From a virus: a DNA stretch of 64,000 bases. Positions 1 through 13,200 of this stretch are shown here, piece by piece. The notes below the pieces were generated by a model that saw nothing but the letters and a program-made list of their open reading frames with translations, ran no database searches and was not told the DNA's origin. The position numbers and the translations under genes are program-made. Numbering within the stretch: position 1 is the stretch's first letter; each line of letters opens with the position of its first letter. The stretch spans positions 45,079 through 109,078 of the IMG/VR virus record IMGVR_UViG_3300034418_006779; one strand, written 5' to 3'.

Positions 1-1284
1 TCAGGTAAGAAGAAAAGTGGATTTATAAGTGGGAGAGTATTAGGAACAGTTGGTCCTATTAACGCAGCTGGATTACCCACAGGAGATTTTATTAGTTTAA
101 CTAGGTCTGACGGAACTGAGATCATCGTACTTGCTCAAGATAAAACAAGAGAGCAGAGCCGAGAACTTCAAATTATTAGTGACTTAGCAGAAGCTCAATA
201 TAGTCTACGTGCCGTAGAGAAGGATTGGACGATTATTGAAAAAGATAAGAACGGAGATCCGGTGGAAAGAAGATACACAATGCTCGCAAGACCCATTGTT
301 TCTGTAGACGATAGCGGTTTAAGTACTGAGACAACTCAAAGTATGACATATGTCAATGTAGAGATTTATGATGAAGACGGAAATTTTGTATCATCTAGAT
401 CATTAGATGATATGGCTAGAGAGATTGAAAACACATCTCCTTATGCTAGAACTGAGAAATTGAACGAAGCATTTACATATCAACGTCAAGGTGATGGTAG
501 AATGGGAGAGCAAAAATATGGAATAAACACTACTCCTCAGTATGAATATTATGATCGAGCATTCATAGAAAGTAGAAGGAGGGCTAATCCAAGATTATTT
601 AAGCCAGAAGAAAGACCTAAAGATAATTTAGGCGATATCTGGATGACTCCTGATCAGAGATATATGGCTAATCGGATGAACCAATCAAGACCCTCATCGA
701 CTCCTAGACCTATTAAACCTATCAAGCACGTTGATGCAGGTAAAGACATGACTATAATGCCTATATCCAGTTTAGATGGAGATAGTTTCACAGGAAAAGA
801 TATTTTAGATGTAAGTTCTGGTGATATAGTGTTTACAATTATTAAACCAGATCAATTTGATAATAAATGGACTGCACTATATAATGACTCTGCAGGTAGG
901 TTACAAAGGATAGAAGCGAACGAGCTCTCAGATATACAAATAAAAATAAGAGGTTTATCGAATAATAAATCTAATAGTATTCCAAGAACTTCCAATGCTC
1001 TCGATACATTAGGTACTTCTAGTACTAGTAATACTTCTAGTTCTAGCAGCAGTTCTGGTAGAACTAAAGGCAAAAACGATTATAAAACAATATCTAAAGA
1101 TGATATTGTTGATAATAAAATTAAGACGACAATTAACGGTGACGATTTAATAATTCATGCACCAGTTGGTGGCGCTTCCAGTGAGCATCCTTATTGGACA
1201 TATGTATGGATTAATGATACTCCTCATTATGTACAAGGTGTTACTCTTGCTGAATTAAAACTACAAATAGAAAAAATAAAATAA
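1..1284 (+). CDS. C-terminal part of a large hypothetical (probably virion) protein, truncated by window edge
   Basis: The frame is open from the first base of the window to the stop at 1284, so at least 427 residues of a longer protein are present and its start lies outside. A GTG at 262 is only an internal codon. No known fold is recognised. The middle is polar and charged, a serine-rich low-complexity stretch lies around base 1000-1060, and the last 60 residues look folded (aromatic-rich, with YWTYVWIND). It ends 7 bases before the giant RNA polymerase gene on the same strand, so the two are probably co-transcribed virion genes. Function is not assigned. Confidence 0.8.
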   Translation, partial: SGKKKSGFISGRVLGTVGPINAAGLPTGDFISLTRSDGTEIIVLAQDKTREQSRELQIISDLAEAQYSLRAVEKDWTIIEKDKNGDPVERRYTMLARPIVSVDDSGLSTETTQSMTYVNVEIYDEDGNFVSSRSLDDMAREIENTSPYARTEKLNEAFTYQRQGDGRMGEQKYGINTTPQYEYYDRAFIESRRRANPRLFKPEERPKDNLGDIWMTPDQRYMANRMNQSRPSSTPRPIKPIKHVDAGKDMTIMPISSLDGDSFTGKDILDVSSGDIVFTIIKPDQFDNKWTALYNDSAGRLQRIEANELSDIQIKIRGLSNNKSNSIPRTSNALDTLGTSSTSNTSSSSSSSGRTKGKNDYKTISKDDIVDNKIKTTINGDDLIIHAPVGGASSEHPYWTYVWINDTPHYVQGVTLAELKLQIEKIK

Positions 1285-1291
1285 AATTATA

Positions 1292-4200
1292 ATGGCTGAA
1301 ACAACTCAAAATACAAACCCAGTATTTGATAAAATATTACAGCAAAATAGAGCGCAGGCACTCCACGGAGCGTCTGCGTCTAAAGGTTTAGGAACAACTC
1401 TAGTAGACGGTCCAATCTACACAGGATACGACGATCCTAGAATGAGCCTACTCACCCAATCGGGGTGGGAACAAGCACGGAGAGCAATCGGAGGTGGACT
1501 AACCTTGGGTGCTTTAGGTGCTATGAAGAACACATATCAATTCGCACATGATATTGGTAACTTCTTCGAAACAATGTTTAGTTCTGATAAATCTATGTCA
1601 GATTTATTGGATATGGAACAATACTCTCAATCAACGATCGCAAAGAACTTAGGAGAGATCATTGATGAGAAGAGAGAAGCATTTGCAATCCATAAAGCAG
1701 ATCCCAATGATGTGTTTGATTGGGATGATTCAGGATTTTATTGGCAGTCAGTTCAAGGAATCCTAGACTCAGCGGTACAGTTTGCTCTTCCTGGTGCAGG
1801 GGCAGTAAAGGCTGTAGGGGCTATTCAAAAAATACCTAGACTATTTAGCTACTTCAAGAAAACAGAGAAGTTAGGACAAATGCTTACAGCAAGTAAGAGT
1901 GGACAACAGATCGCCAACTCTGTTGGTTCAGGTCTTTTAAGTAACCATATAGAAGGTACTTCTATGGCTTCAGAGATCTACAACAATACCATGAAGAACT
2001 TTGAGAAAGATATTCAGAAGTATAGAGATAGTGAGGGTAGAGAAGGAATTTCTTTAGAAGAAGCTAAAAGGAGATCAGCATTCTCTGCTAACTCATTTAG
2101 AGAATGGAATAGACTCATGTTCTTTACTGACGCAGTTCAGTTACATGGTCTATTTAAAGGAAAAGGTTTCACACGAAATTTATTAGATGCCAAAGGATTT
2201 AAAGAAAGTGTAGGTAACTTAACTAAGTTCAATACTAAAAACCCAATTTATGGTTTCCTTAAGCAAGGAGTAACAGAGGCCGGGGAAGAGATTGTACAAG
2301 GAATTAGTCAGCGTCTTCATGAAGATATGGCTAAAGGAGTAGACACCCCTATTGGGGAAAGACTCCTAGATTATGTCACTGATTCAGAGTTACTATATGA
2401 AGGATTCTTAGGATTTTTTGGCGGCGGCCCTCAAAAAATAGCCACCCAGTTTGCACAAGAAGGAGATGCAGTTCTTACTGGTAAGTTTTTCACTAAAAAG
2501 TACTGGAATGATAAGAATGCCATGTACAACCAACAGCAGGAAATAATCAAGGAAACTAATGATTATTTTAAAAGCGAGTTAGGAAGACAAATGGTAGGAC
2601 ATAATATTGCTGCCGATGCTGTTATTGCGGGCCGTCCTGAGTTAGGGGAGATTGCCACTAATCGTGAGTTCTCTCGACTAGCTACAATGCATTTTGAAGC
2701 TGGTACAACCGAGGTGTTCGAACAACACCTAGATGACATTGCTAACAACGCAGAGTACCGAAAGGAGAATAAATATAGTGACGATGATGCGGCTAATGCC
2801 AAAGAGTTACTGAAAGAGTTAGATCGTTTAGAGCAGCAATGGATGAAGACATCCCGATATGCTGTTGACGACAAACATCAAGTAAGACTCTTCGAGACAA
2901 ACAATATCATCAATAGCCTAGAGAAGCTGGTTGGATCCCAGCAAGAACATATAGATAAGCTAACGCAGAATCTTAATGAAACTATTATAGACGATGCTGT
3001 TGAAGCAGCCAATCTAAAAATTAGTAATGAGAAGAAGGACGCACTTCGTAAAATCTTATCTATAGATGAGCAAGGCAAGCTTAGAGCTCCAGTAGATGAG
3101 CTGGCTGAAGCTGATTTACATCCTGCTCATGCTAAAGCTGTAGCTGAGGTATTCGATACTCAATCTCAAGTAACAGATTTAAAAGACCAGCAAGCTATTC
3201 TTGATGAAATGAATAGTAAGTTGAGAGACGCCAAAAAAGATAGGGCTAACTATAACTCTTTTGGATATCGTAAATCTTATATTGAACATAAGAAGAGGCA
3301 GGAAAAAAGGCTGAAGGATAAGATTAAAAGAGAGGAAGCTGCTGAAAGAAAACAACGACGTGCAGATAAAAAACTAAAGAGAGCTGAGACAAGTAAAAAG
3401 CTTAAAGGAAAAGCTAAGCAGCTTGCTAAGAAAGGAGAACTTAAGAAAGAAGCTAAGAAGATAATGGATAAGGCTGCTACTAAAGCTAAGCTAGCTCCTG
3501 AAAATAAAAAGTCAGAACCGTTACAGACTGTTGATCCTGCAACTAAACAACCAGTCACACCAACTCAACCTACTCCTAATGAATATATAGGAAAAGAGAG
3601 AGGAACGCTGCTGGCAGAGAGAAGTAAGAAAGAAGCTGTACTGAGTAGTAGCAAACCTGAAGAAATAATGCCTGTACTAGACGTACTAGCAGAGATAGGA
3701 GATGCGCTTGAGGAGCTCAGAGCTCAGCCATTTCAGCATAGTGGTAAATATGAATTTGCCCCACCAGCACATATCAAAGATGCTCTGGATGAGATGATCA
3801 ATAGATCTAAGAGAATTATTCTCAATGAAGATACTAATGAGTATGAGCTGAAAGATGAGAACGGGAAGGTTGTCAGAACTTACAAAAGAGTAAGTAATGT
3901 TAGCAATCCTGACTATGATGATTCTAATAAGTATGCTCATCATGCTACTCAGATTGGTTCAGCACTAGACTTGATTGCTAGAGATTTCTTTTCAGGCAAT
4001 CTCAAGGCTTGGGACACATACTTAGTTGCAGACAAATTCGATAAGACTAAGAGTTATCCAGTGTTTAAAGGCAAGAAAGAGTTTGAACACTATCTTCATC
4101 AACTGGAAGATCTGAAGCTTGTTCTTAAAAGTAAAGGGCAAGTCATTATTGATCCAGGAATTGTAGATGGGAAAACATCTGAGTTTAAATTAGCTGATGA

Positions 4201-7200
4201 TGAGAATGGAGTAGCTGGAACTGTTGACTTAATGACTTATGACAAAGAGGGTAATGTTTATATTTATGACCTCAAGTCGATGAGAAGCAACAAACTAGAA
4301 GGGAATGACTATTACTCCAGAACACACGGGAGAAAGAAATCGGATGCAGAAACTCACCAAGACCAGTTATCACTTTACCGCATTCTGTTAGCAAACAGCA
4401 CTGGACTTTTGGCTGCTGAATTAGCAGTAATTCCAACAGTAGTTGGGGGGTACAATCCTGACGGAGAAGTAAAAGTTCCAAGCACTGTTAACATTCTAAC
4501 CAAAAGATTTGGTCCTGATGTTACTAGTATGGTAGACTTCTTTGTCTTCATGGATCCAAAAGATTCAGTGAGTGGTATTGAACTTAGTCCTTTGAGGACA
4601 TTCATTACAACTCCACCGTCAACTCCTATCCAAGTTCCACCATCTACTCCACAAGCATCTGAAGAGGAAGCAGAGGCAAGAGCTGACTTAGCAGCTGTTG
4701 TAGGTCTTACTAATAAGATTGACGCAGAGCTAAGAAAGATTGATCAAGACCAAGAATTTCATGCGGATGCCGAGGAAGATCTACTTGAAGGGTTGACTAA
4801 GAAAGAGAAGGAGATGCTATCTAAAATTCGTAAGAAGCATTCTTCTTTTTGGGTGGGGTCTAGAGAAGAATTAGCTAAGCTAGTTGGGACTAAACAGAAG
4901 AAGGTTGATGAGTTCATTGAAAAACTCGAACAGAAAGGATTTCTAGAGTTCAACGATGAGACTGTTGTACTAACGCTTTCTGATCTACCGGCACGCTTTG
5001 CTGCTAGGAATGGATTCTCCGCAATCATTGAAGCTGCTGAAGATAACTTCAACGGAGTTATTGCACGAATTAGAAAGAGACTAGAGAAAGGAGAGGATTA
5101 CCAAGTTGAGTTTGCTGATCTTATTAACTTCATTCAGCATCAGTTGGAAGCAGTTAATAGCGCTATCTCCGAAAGACAATATGACATGTATGAGATGCTT
5201 TACTTGCATTATGTATTTGTCAATAAGTCAAGAGACTTCCAGAAACCCCAAATTCCCAGCTACGAAGAGTGGTTAAAGCAATCCATTGTTCCTGGAGCAG
5301 ATGTTAAGATTGATGACCAGTATGATGAAAATACAATAGATGAAGTTAAGAACATGTCTGACTTCATCAAGCGATTCTTTGAACTTCCTGATAAGAAATT
5401 AGGAGAGCAGGGAACGAAGGCTGCTGTAGATAAGGTTGCTTACTTAGCTCGTGAATATTTTAACGAGGCTTTAACGTCAGAGGGATTCAGTGCTCAAGAG
5501 ATTAGTGATAGTCTAAATGAAGGAAAAGTTCACCCGGATGTTTTCAATAGAAAGAAGCTTCTCCCCGGCACAAAGCTCAAGATTAAAGTTAACCATAATT
5601 ATACTGGAGTAACTAAGTATCATCCTGAGCTGATGGGAGACCTCCCTACACAAGAGACGCCTCAAGGAAGAGTAGTGCAGTGGAGCGATTTTATCGCTAA
5701 GTATCCACAAGGTACTTTAGAGTATAACATGTTTGTCCCTCTTGAGATCAGAACTGAAGATGATAGACTGATCGGATGGTACCACACCGTAGGATTTGCT
5801 ACTAAGCATACTATCAAAATCAAAGATGGCCAGACTTCTGATGAAGCGGTCGAGGAAGCAAGAGAAGCAGTGATAGACGCTCGTGACATTATTCTGAACA
5901 ACTTAAACTCTCAAGGAGAATTTGATGCAGGAGGACAATTACAAATTGAAGAGACTAGCATAGGTCAGTTACTTCGACCAGAGAATAAGAATAGAGTACG
6001 TGCTTCAGAAGGAATAGAAGAAGATCTAGACATTGTGGTTGGTCGTATGACTGGTCAAAAAGCTAGTTTGCGTACAGGACCTAGTGATAAGGAAAGGGTT
6101 CAGCAGAACCGTGTCCATAGAATGAAAGGGTTTAAAGTCATTCGCGGCCTAACGTACCTGATGTTCCCAGTAGGAACTAAGGAAATTAAAGTAGGTAAGA
6201 AGAAAACAAAACGAACTGTGACTACATTCGCTCCTGTTCCTTTGTACAAACACAAGATGGGAACAACCAAAGCTAATGAGGAAGATCAATACAGTGATAT
6301 CAGATCGTCCATTGCTAAGGTAATTGAGCTATTCATCGACACTAGTAATGAAAACAACATGCCTCTGATCAGAGAGTTTGAAAAACAAACCGGATATAAT
6401 CTGAGAAAATGGGAGCATGTTAAAAAGTACTTGGAGCAGTTTCTCTATGACAGAACTATTCCAGCTGAGTACACTGAGATTATTGACTTCATCAAAGACT
6501 CTAATCTAGACGATAGTAAAATGGTATTTGCTCTAAAGTTTAGAGAAGACAGTAATGACAAGAGAGCACAGTTAGTTCTTGGAAGTAAATTATCTGCAGA
6601 CGGAAGCCAGTTCATTAATCTTAGAAGAGGAGATCAATTCACAGAGCAGCACAGGGCGCTCATTGAGAAGCACCTTAAAGCTATGTTCTTTAACACATCT
6701 CTTGCAGCAGTTAAAAACAATAAACCAGTCTTTATAATTAAGAAAGGCAAGGTTGAGCAGATCGCCAAAACGTACAAAGAGTTTGTAAAAAGCACATCAG
6801 ATGTTCCTTTTATTGGGATGAAGTATACTGATGAGAATGGTGAAACTCAGCATACATACACAGCACAGAGATTGTTGTTAATGAACTCAGATTCTATCAT
6901 GGACTACACTGCTCCTGAAACATCTGCTACTGAGGCAAAACAGGAGACGGTGGAACAGCAACGTGCTAAGCATGAGCTTACGTATAAGCCTAATCGATTG
7001 AAGCAAAAGATTGATAAGTATCAGTTTGAAAGGATTGCTAAGAGACTTAAAGAACTGCGCTCTAGTGATGCTACGCTTGCTTTATACAATCAGTTAGTAG
7101 ATGTATACAGAGGTATTCATGATCAGATAATCATTGCCAAGAGTCATAATGTTGATGTTGGTAACTTTATCTCAGGAGACTTAGAGACAATGGTTGATCC

Positions 7201-10200
7201 TTACATGGAAGAAGGACTAGATGTTTTCACACAAGAAGAACTTACTGGTTTGATCTCCTATGTTCAAGAGTACTTTGCTGGTACTGAGAAAGCATCTCTA
7301 TTGGATTTGATTGACTACCAGAACAAGATCATTCGCCCTGCTCAAGATGTCGCTAAAGCTGTTGAGACCCGACACGCATATGGTATTGAGTTTATGGATT
7401 CATTATCTTATGAAGCTGCTAAAGAACTTAGCAACTTGGTTAGTGATATGAAGAAAAGGTACAACGAAAACGATGAGGAAATCAAGCCCGATGATGTAGG
7501 TAAACTCGTTATGCTAATGACCAAAGGTCTTAAAACCAGCATAAGTTCTGCCAACATGACTAAGCTTAAGACTTATTTAATAGATGTAATTCATGACAGA
7601 GCAATGTCAGTTGAAGAAATCTATACAGCAACAGAGTCTTATACCATTAGCCCATATGGAGAAGAAGATATTAAAGCAGTGGAGAAAGAGTTTAAGGCAG
7701 AAGAGTCTACCGGGGCAGTCAGCGCCGTAAACCCACCTTCTGACGAACAAGAGGCTGCGGACTTGGCAGAGCTAGATGCTATTAGAGCTATGTTCCCTAA
7801 CTCAGATGATGAATCTGCTAGCCTATATGGATTTACTCCGGCTCAGCAAAAGTTTGTAGACACTCATTATGTTGAAGGAGTTGATGTACTCAATCAAGGA
7901 GCTTTCATTAAGAACATGTTAGCTGAATTGTTTGATAAAGTAATCTATAATCCTAAGGGAGTTAAAGTGAAGTTGGAAGAGTATGTTCCTCAATTAAAGT
8001 ACAATACTGTTAACATGAGGAAAGATCTTCGAAGAAAAGCAGCTGCTATTCATGAGCAGATCAAAAGCAAGTATGATGCGGATACCTACAGTATGCAACA
8101 AGCAGCAAAAGATCCTGATAATGCAGCACAGTTCAGCGAGATTCTTCAGCTTGATGCCAGAGCGAAAAAGCTTGACTTGATGATAGCTGGTTGGGACAAA
8201 ATAGAAGGATTGTTATATGAGAGACTTACTAACACTGCCGGGTTTAAAATGTCAAAGGACAAATCAGCTCGTAAAGAAGTTGACCTAGACACTCCTGCCG
8301 AACATGAGGGAGAGAATGTAAGCTCTGATGAGGAAATGACCGAGTCAGATTTCTCAAAGAAGAAATTTGATTCTCTTGTTGGTGAAGTAGATCCTAAAGC
8401 TAGTGCATCTCCCTTGCTTAAGATGTTCTTGTCCACTATTCCTAGAAGTGAGATTGATCCAGAAACCGGAAAAGCTATTGGAGGATTTAGTTGGTATAAA
8501 GGAACTGAATATGTAGACTTTGATAAGGTGTGGGGATTCTTGAAAGAGACTCTAGCAAACAAGTGGTCTGACCGTAAGGCAATGATTGAGGAGTTAGAAA
8601 ACTATACTACTTCTCATCCGTATGTTCAACACATCATTGACTTGCTACAGCGTGACAAAACTCATGCTGCTACATTACAGCCTAGGATTTTAGCAGAACT
8701 ACAGAACGATCCAGCATATTTTACTAAGTATACAAACGAGCAACTAGAGAAGATGTCTTGGGACCGAGCAAACTATCGGGTCCAGAAACAAATGCAATTA
8801 GCTAGACAGCTTATCGTAGCCGTTCGTTCTACTGCGATCAATATGTACATGGTGATGGCTTACTCCAACTTGACAGGAGGAGACAGCTATAGTAGATATA
8901 AAACTATCCCGGCTAACAGGAATAAGGTGGACAAAAAGGTTAGAGATCAATGGACTATTAACCTAAAACAAACTGCTTTGTACTCTCCTAAGTCAGAGTT
9001 TGATGCTACGTTATATCCTAATACATCTAGAATAGACGCACTGTTTAACAAGTATGATAATCAGTATCGTAAAACTTTAGATCATCTTGTAGGTTTCCTA
9101 TCTGAGATAGGAGTTACTCTATCTGACGAAGTAATAGCTGACATCATTAAATGGGATGGTAACATTCCACTAAGTGGGGGAGAGTGGGTAGAAGCTGGAG
9201 AATTATTGTCAGTATTGCTCAGTGATAAAGGACTTCGTCCTAAAATGGTTAACAATCTACCTCTAGCAGCATCCAACCCTCTTAACGATGGATATATTCA
9301 GAGTCTATCCCGTCTACAAGCTAAGCATGAACAAGGTCTAAGACCTCAGTCAGCAAGGATTAACAATAAATCTATTTATGAGTATACGACTACTCAGTTT
9401 AATGCGGACCATTTAAGAGAGCTACAAGAAGATGGAGATATGATTGCAAACTTCTCAAAGTCTCATTTCTCTGCTAAGTCACTATGGCTTCAAGATTCTT
9501 ATGATCATACAGGAGGAGTAATGATGATCGATGAGGAAACAGGTCAACCTGTATCTACTGGTTTAGGTCTTCATGAAATGGAGTTCTTTACCGTATCGCT
9601 TAATCCATACAAAGAAGATTGGCAAACAAGTTCTGGTAACCCGGTTCCATTACAGGATCGTAATGAGTTACAGCATGAACTTACAAAGATTGCTCACTTC
9701 CAAGAAGGATTTGAAGGCGGTTCCGAGTTTCAAACATATGAAGAAGGAGAACCTGTTAGACGTAGACGCACTAGTCTGTTTTATCCTACTAACTCTAACA
9801 AAGAGAGGGCTACAGGCTTTAGAGGAATCAAGGCTATTGTCAGTTCTTTTTATGGACAAGAGAATCGAATTGTGCTTACAGACGAGACTCTTGATGTCGC
9901 GATGGAACAGTTAGTGGAACCTGAGTTTAACAGAATTGTAAAGATTCAGTCTCTAATTGCTGCAGGGGACACTCCTAGAATTAAAGCATATGCTCACGGA
10001 GGACAGATGTTTCACTTTATTCCATCTCTTAATAATATGGAAGAACTTTGGGATGAATTTGGACAACTGAATACAGAGGCATTAAATGATCCTAAGATTC
10101 AAGAACTAGTTAGAGATCGAGTTAGTAAACATTTAATTAAACTAGGACAGAAGAAATATAAATTCTGGAAAAAGGCTGGTATCGGAGCTACTAAAGAAAT

Positions 10201-13200
10201 CGAAACTAAGAGTGGTAACACTATTAAGAAGCATTTTCAGGGGCTCGACAAGTTCTACATGCACAAGATGTTTGGAGCCAACAAGAACATGACTGATCAA
10301 CAAAGAGAGTTGGCCATTCAGAAAGCAGCTCTTGATATGGAGATCAACTACATGATTGCAAATGCAAACATGTATATGTTATTTATTGGTGACCCAGCTT
10401 TGTATTTTAAACCTAGCATGACTAAGGATCTCATCAAGAAATATCCAGACCCTATTGATTTTATCAGGGCGTATCATTCTGAGGTTAACGATGAGTATAG
10501 AATCAATGTGGTCAAAGATACATTCGATAATGCTGGTAAACGTCTAGCAGGGGATATTGCTCCTGGATATGAGTTAGCAGATACAGCTAACCCAGATTTT
10601 GCAGATGATCTTGAGATTAATTATATGTTCTTAGGCGATGTTAAAATTGCTAGTGTAGAAAAAGAATACTTAAAACGATTAGGATTGGGAGATGCCTATG
10701 ATGGGCTCGAAGGTGCAGATGGTCAGGAGTATACTCACTGGTCAGAGCACTTAAAAATACTATATCATTTGGGTAGACTGACAGATGATGATTATGAGAG
10801 AATTACAGATAAACTAGACAGAGGTGAAGACCTGAATGATTCAGATTTGAAGACTGTTCTTCAGCCAATGAAACCTGTTTATGTTAACAACAGATGGGAT
10901 GAGGGATTAAGTACTTACATCAGAACCTATGTTAAAACGTCTGCATTCCCTCTACTTCCACAGCTGACTCGTGATCTCGAAATAGATAAGCTAACTCAAT
11001 TTTTAGAAGAAAGATACCAAGATCCAGAAGCACTGACAATACATCGCGTTCCTATGATGTCTGGTACTAAGGTTGGTGGATTTAGCGATGCCGTTGAGTT
11101 CATGAATGCAGATGGTACATTTAAGACATCGGAAGAATTGGCAGAGGCCGGAGCCTTTAATCAAGATCTACACGTGATTACTGTACCTCGCCAAGGATTT
11201 AGAATTCAGCAAGATGTTCCTTACAAAGAAGATAAAGATGAGATCAACCGTGTATCGCAGGCTGCTAAACTTTTGGTAGTAAACATGATGGGGCAGAAAG
11301 GATTTGAACCCAAGAGGTTTATTATAGATAATAGAATCTATGACCTCGTTCCTTCTATTAGAGAGTTCTTCATTGATGATGAAGGCAATGAAATAGACCA
11401 TGACTTCTCAGGAGAGGATATGAATAAGATCTATAATGCCATATTCAAATATCTGTATGAGGAAGACATGAGAGGATTCGTAAACGAATTCATGGAAGAG
11501 AATGGAGAAGACCTCGACTGGAATAAAGTAAAGGATGTAATTAGAGACGAGGCAATAGCACGTAACTATCCACCAACAATGGTGGACGCTATTGATATGT
11601 TTGATGATGTAGCATTCTTGAAGTTCTCACCATACGCTCTACAGTTTCAAGCCTTGCTTAACTCTATTGTTAATAACAGAGTGTTGAAGAAAACAATGCC
11701 AGGCCACTCATACGTACTTGGATCAGAGGAAGGATTTAGAATTCAGGAAGGACTTACAGAAGATAATCTTAAGAATACTGAGATTATCTATACTGGTTCA
11801 TTCAATGGTAAATATCTACAACCCGCTAGATACTTGACAGTAGAAAATGCTAATGAAAAAGAAATTGCTGATGCTAGAAAGGAGAACAGAATTCTTAAAG
11901 AGGAGAAAGATGGTGTAGAAGTAGAATACATTGTAACCGAAAAAGGTAAAAAAATTATGAGGGGAGATCAAGTATTTGTAGCTCCTAGATTTAAAATTGA
12001 AGATAAAAACGGGAAAGAGCGTTATATTGATCTTAGAGAAACTTATTCAGATGGTACATATAAGTGGTTGAACAAGGACAAGAACGGAAGGCTTACTCTC
12101 AAGAAGAGTAAATTCTCTAAACAAGCTCTTGAGATGTTTGGAATGCGTATCCCTAACCAGGGTCCTAACTCCACAGCATATATTGAGATTGCAGGGTTCT
12201 TACCTAAGAAGATGGGGGACTTGATTATTGCACCTCGTGACTTCACAGCTCGAATGGGTTCTGACTTTGACGTTGATAAACTGTACTGTTATCAATATTA
12301 CTATTCTGTTAACAAGTCTGGTAAGATTGTGGCTTATAAAGGAAAAAATGATAAGAAGAGATTAAAAAATGCATTGGTGAATGTTCACATGACTATTACT
12401 AGTAACCCGGATGAGAATGTACAGAAAGCTATCAGTACTCCATTGAATGAGTGGAGACTTGGTGAGATTGGTAATACCATATTAGGATTCAGAGAGAAGA
12501 GATTTTCTGAAAGAGATCCTGAGACTGGCGAAGTTATTCCAGCTAATGAATCCTTTAGTGGAATATCCTCTGAGTATCAGAGAACTAAGTATCTCAATGC
12601 TCGTGCTGGTAAGATTGGTGTAGGTGTATTCTCTCAGGATTCAGTATTTAATGCTATGCTGCAGCAGCATAGAGTTACCTTAATGAGACAACAAACTGAC
12701 GATTCTTGGGATGACCATTTCGAAAAGTTTGGGGATCAGGACTCGAAGCTAATGTACACAACGGACACTACTGATGGAACACTAACTAAGATGGAGGTTA
12801 TCTCTGCTTGGCAGTCTGCGGCGGTGGACGATGAAACATTACAGATTCTTTATAAGCTGAATGTTAACTCTACTACTATGCCGGTTGTTAGGTATATGAA
12901 CCAGATTGGTTTTGTTGAGGAGACTCCATGGTTCTTGACTCAAGATGCTATGTTTGACTACTTAGACTTTTTGAACCAAGGTATGAAAAGAGCTGATGCG
13001 GTTAGTGCAGTATTTAAAAAGTACAACATCAAATTTCCTGATGAAGCTGAAAAACTGAAGGAGTTTAAGAACGATTTATATGAAGAAGCTAATGAAATTG
13101 GATTAGATAAACTCAAGCACATGGTTGAGAATGGCCCTGACTCTGATGATTATACTCCAGAAGAGTATGCTAGAATTCAAGGAGCACTGTTCTATAAGTT

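Noticed and set aside
9573-9914. 113-codon plus-strand frame within the giant gene
   Set aside because: It is a shifted-frame shadow of a single 18.8 kb coding sequence with no independent start-site support.
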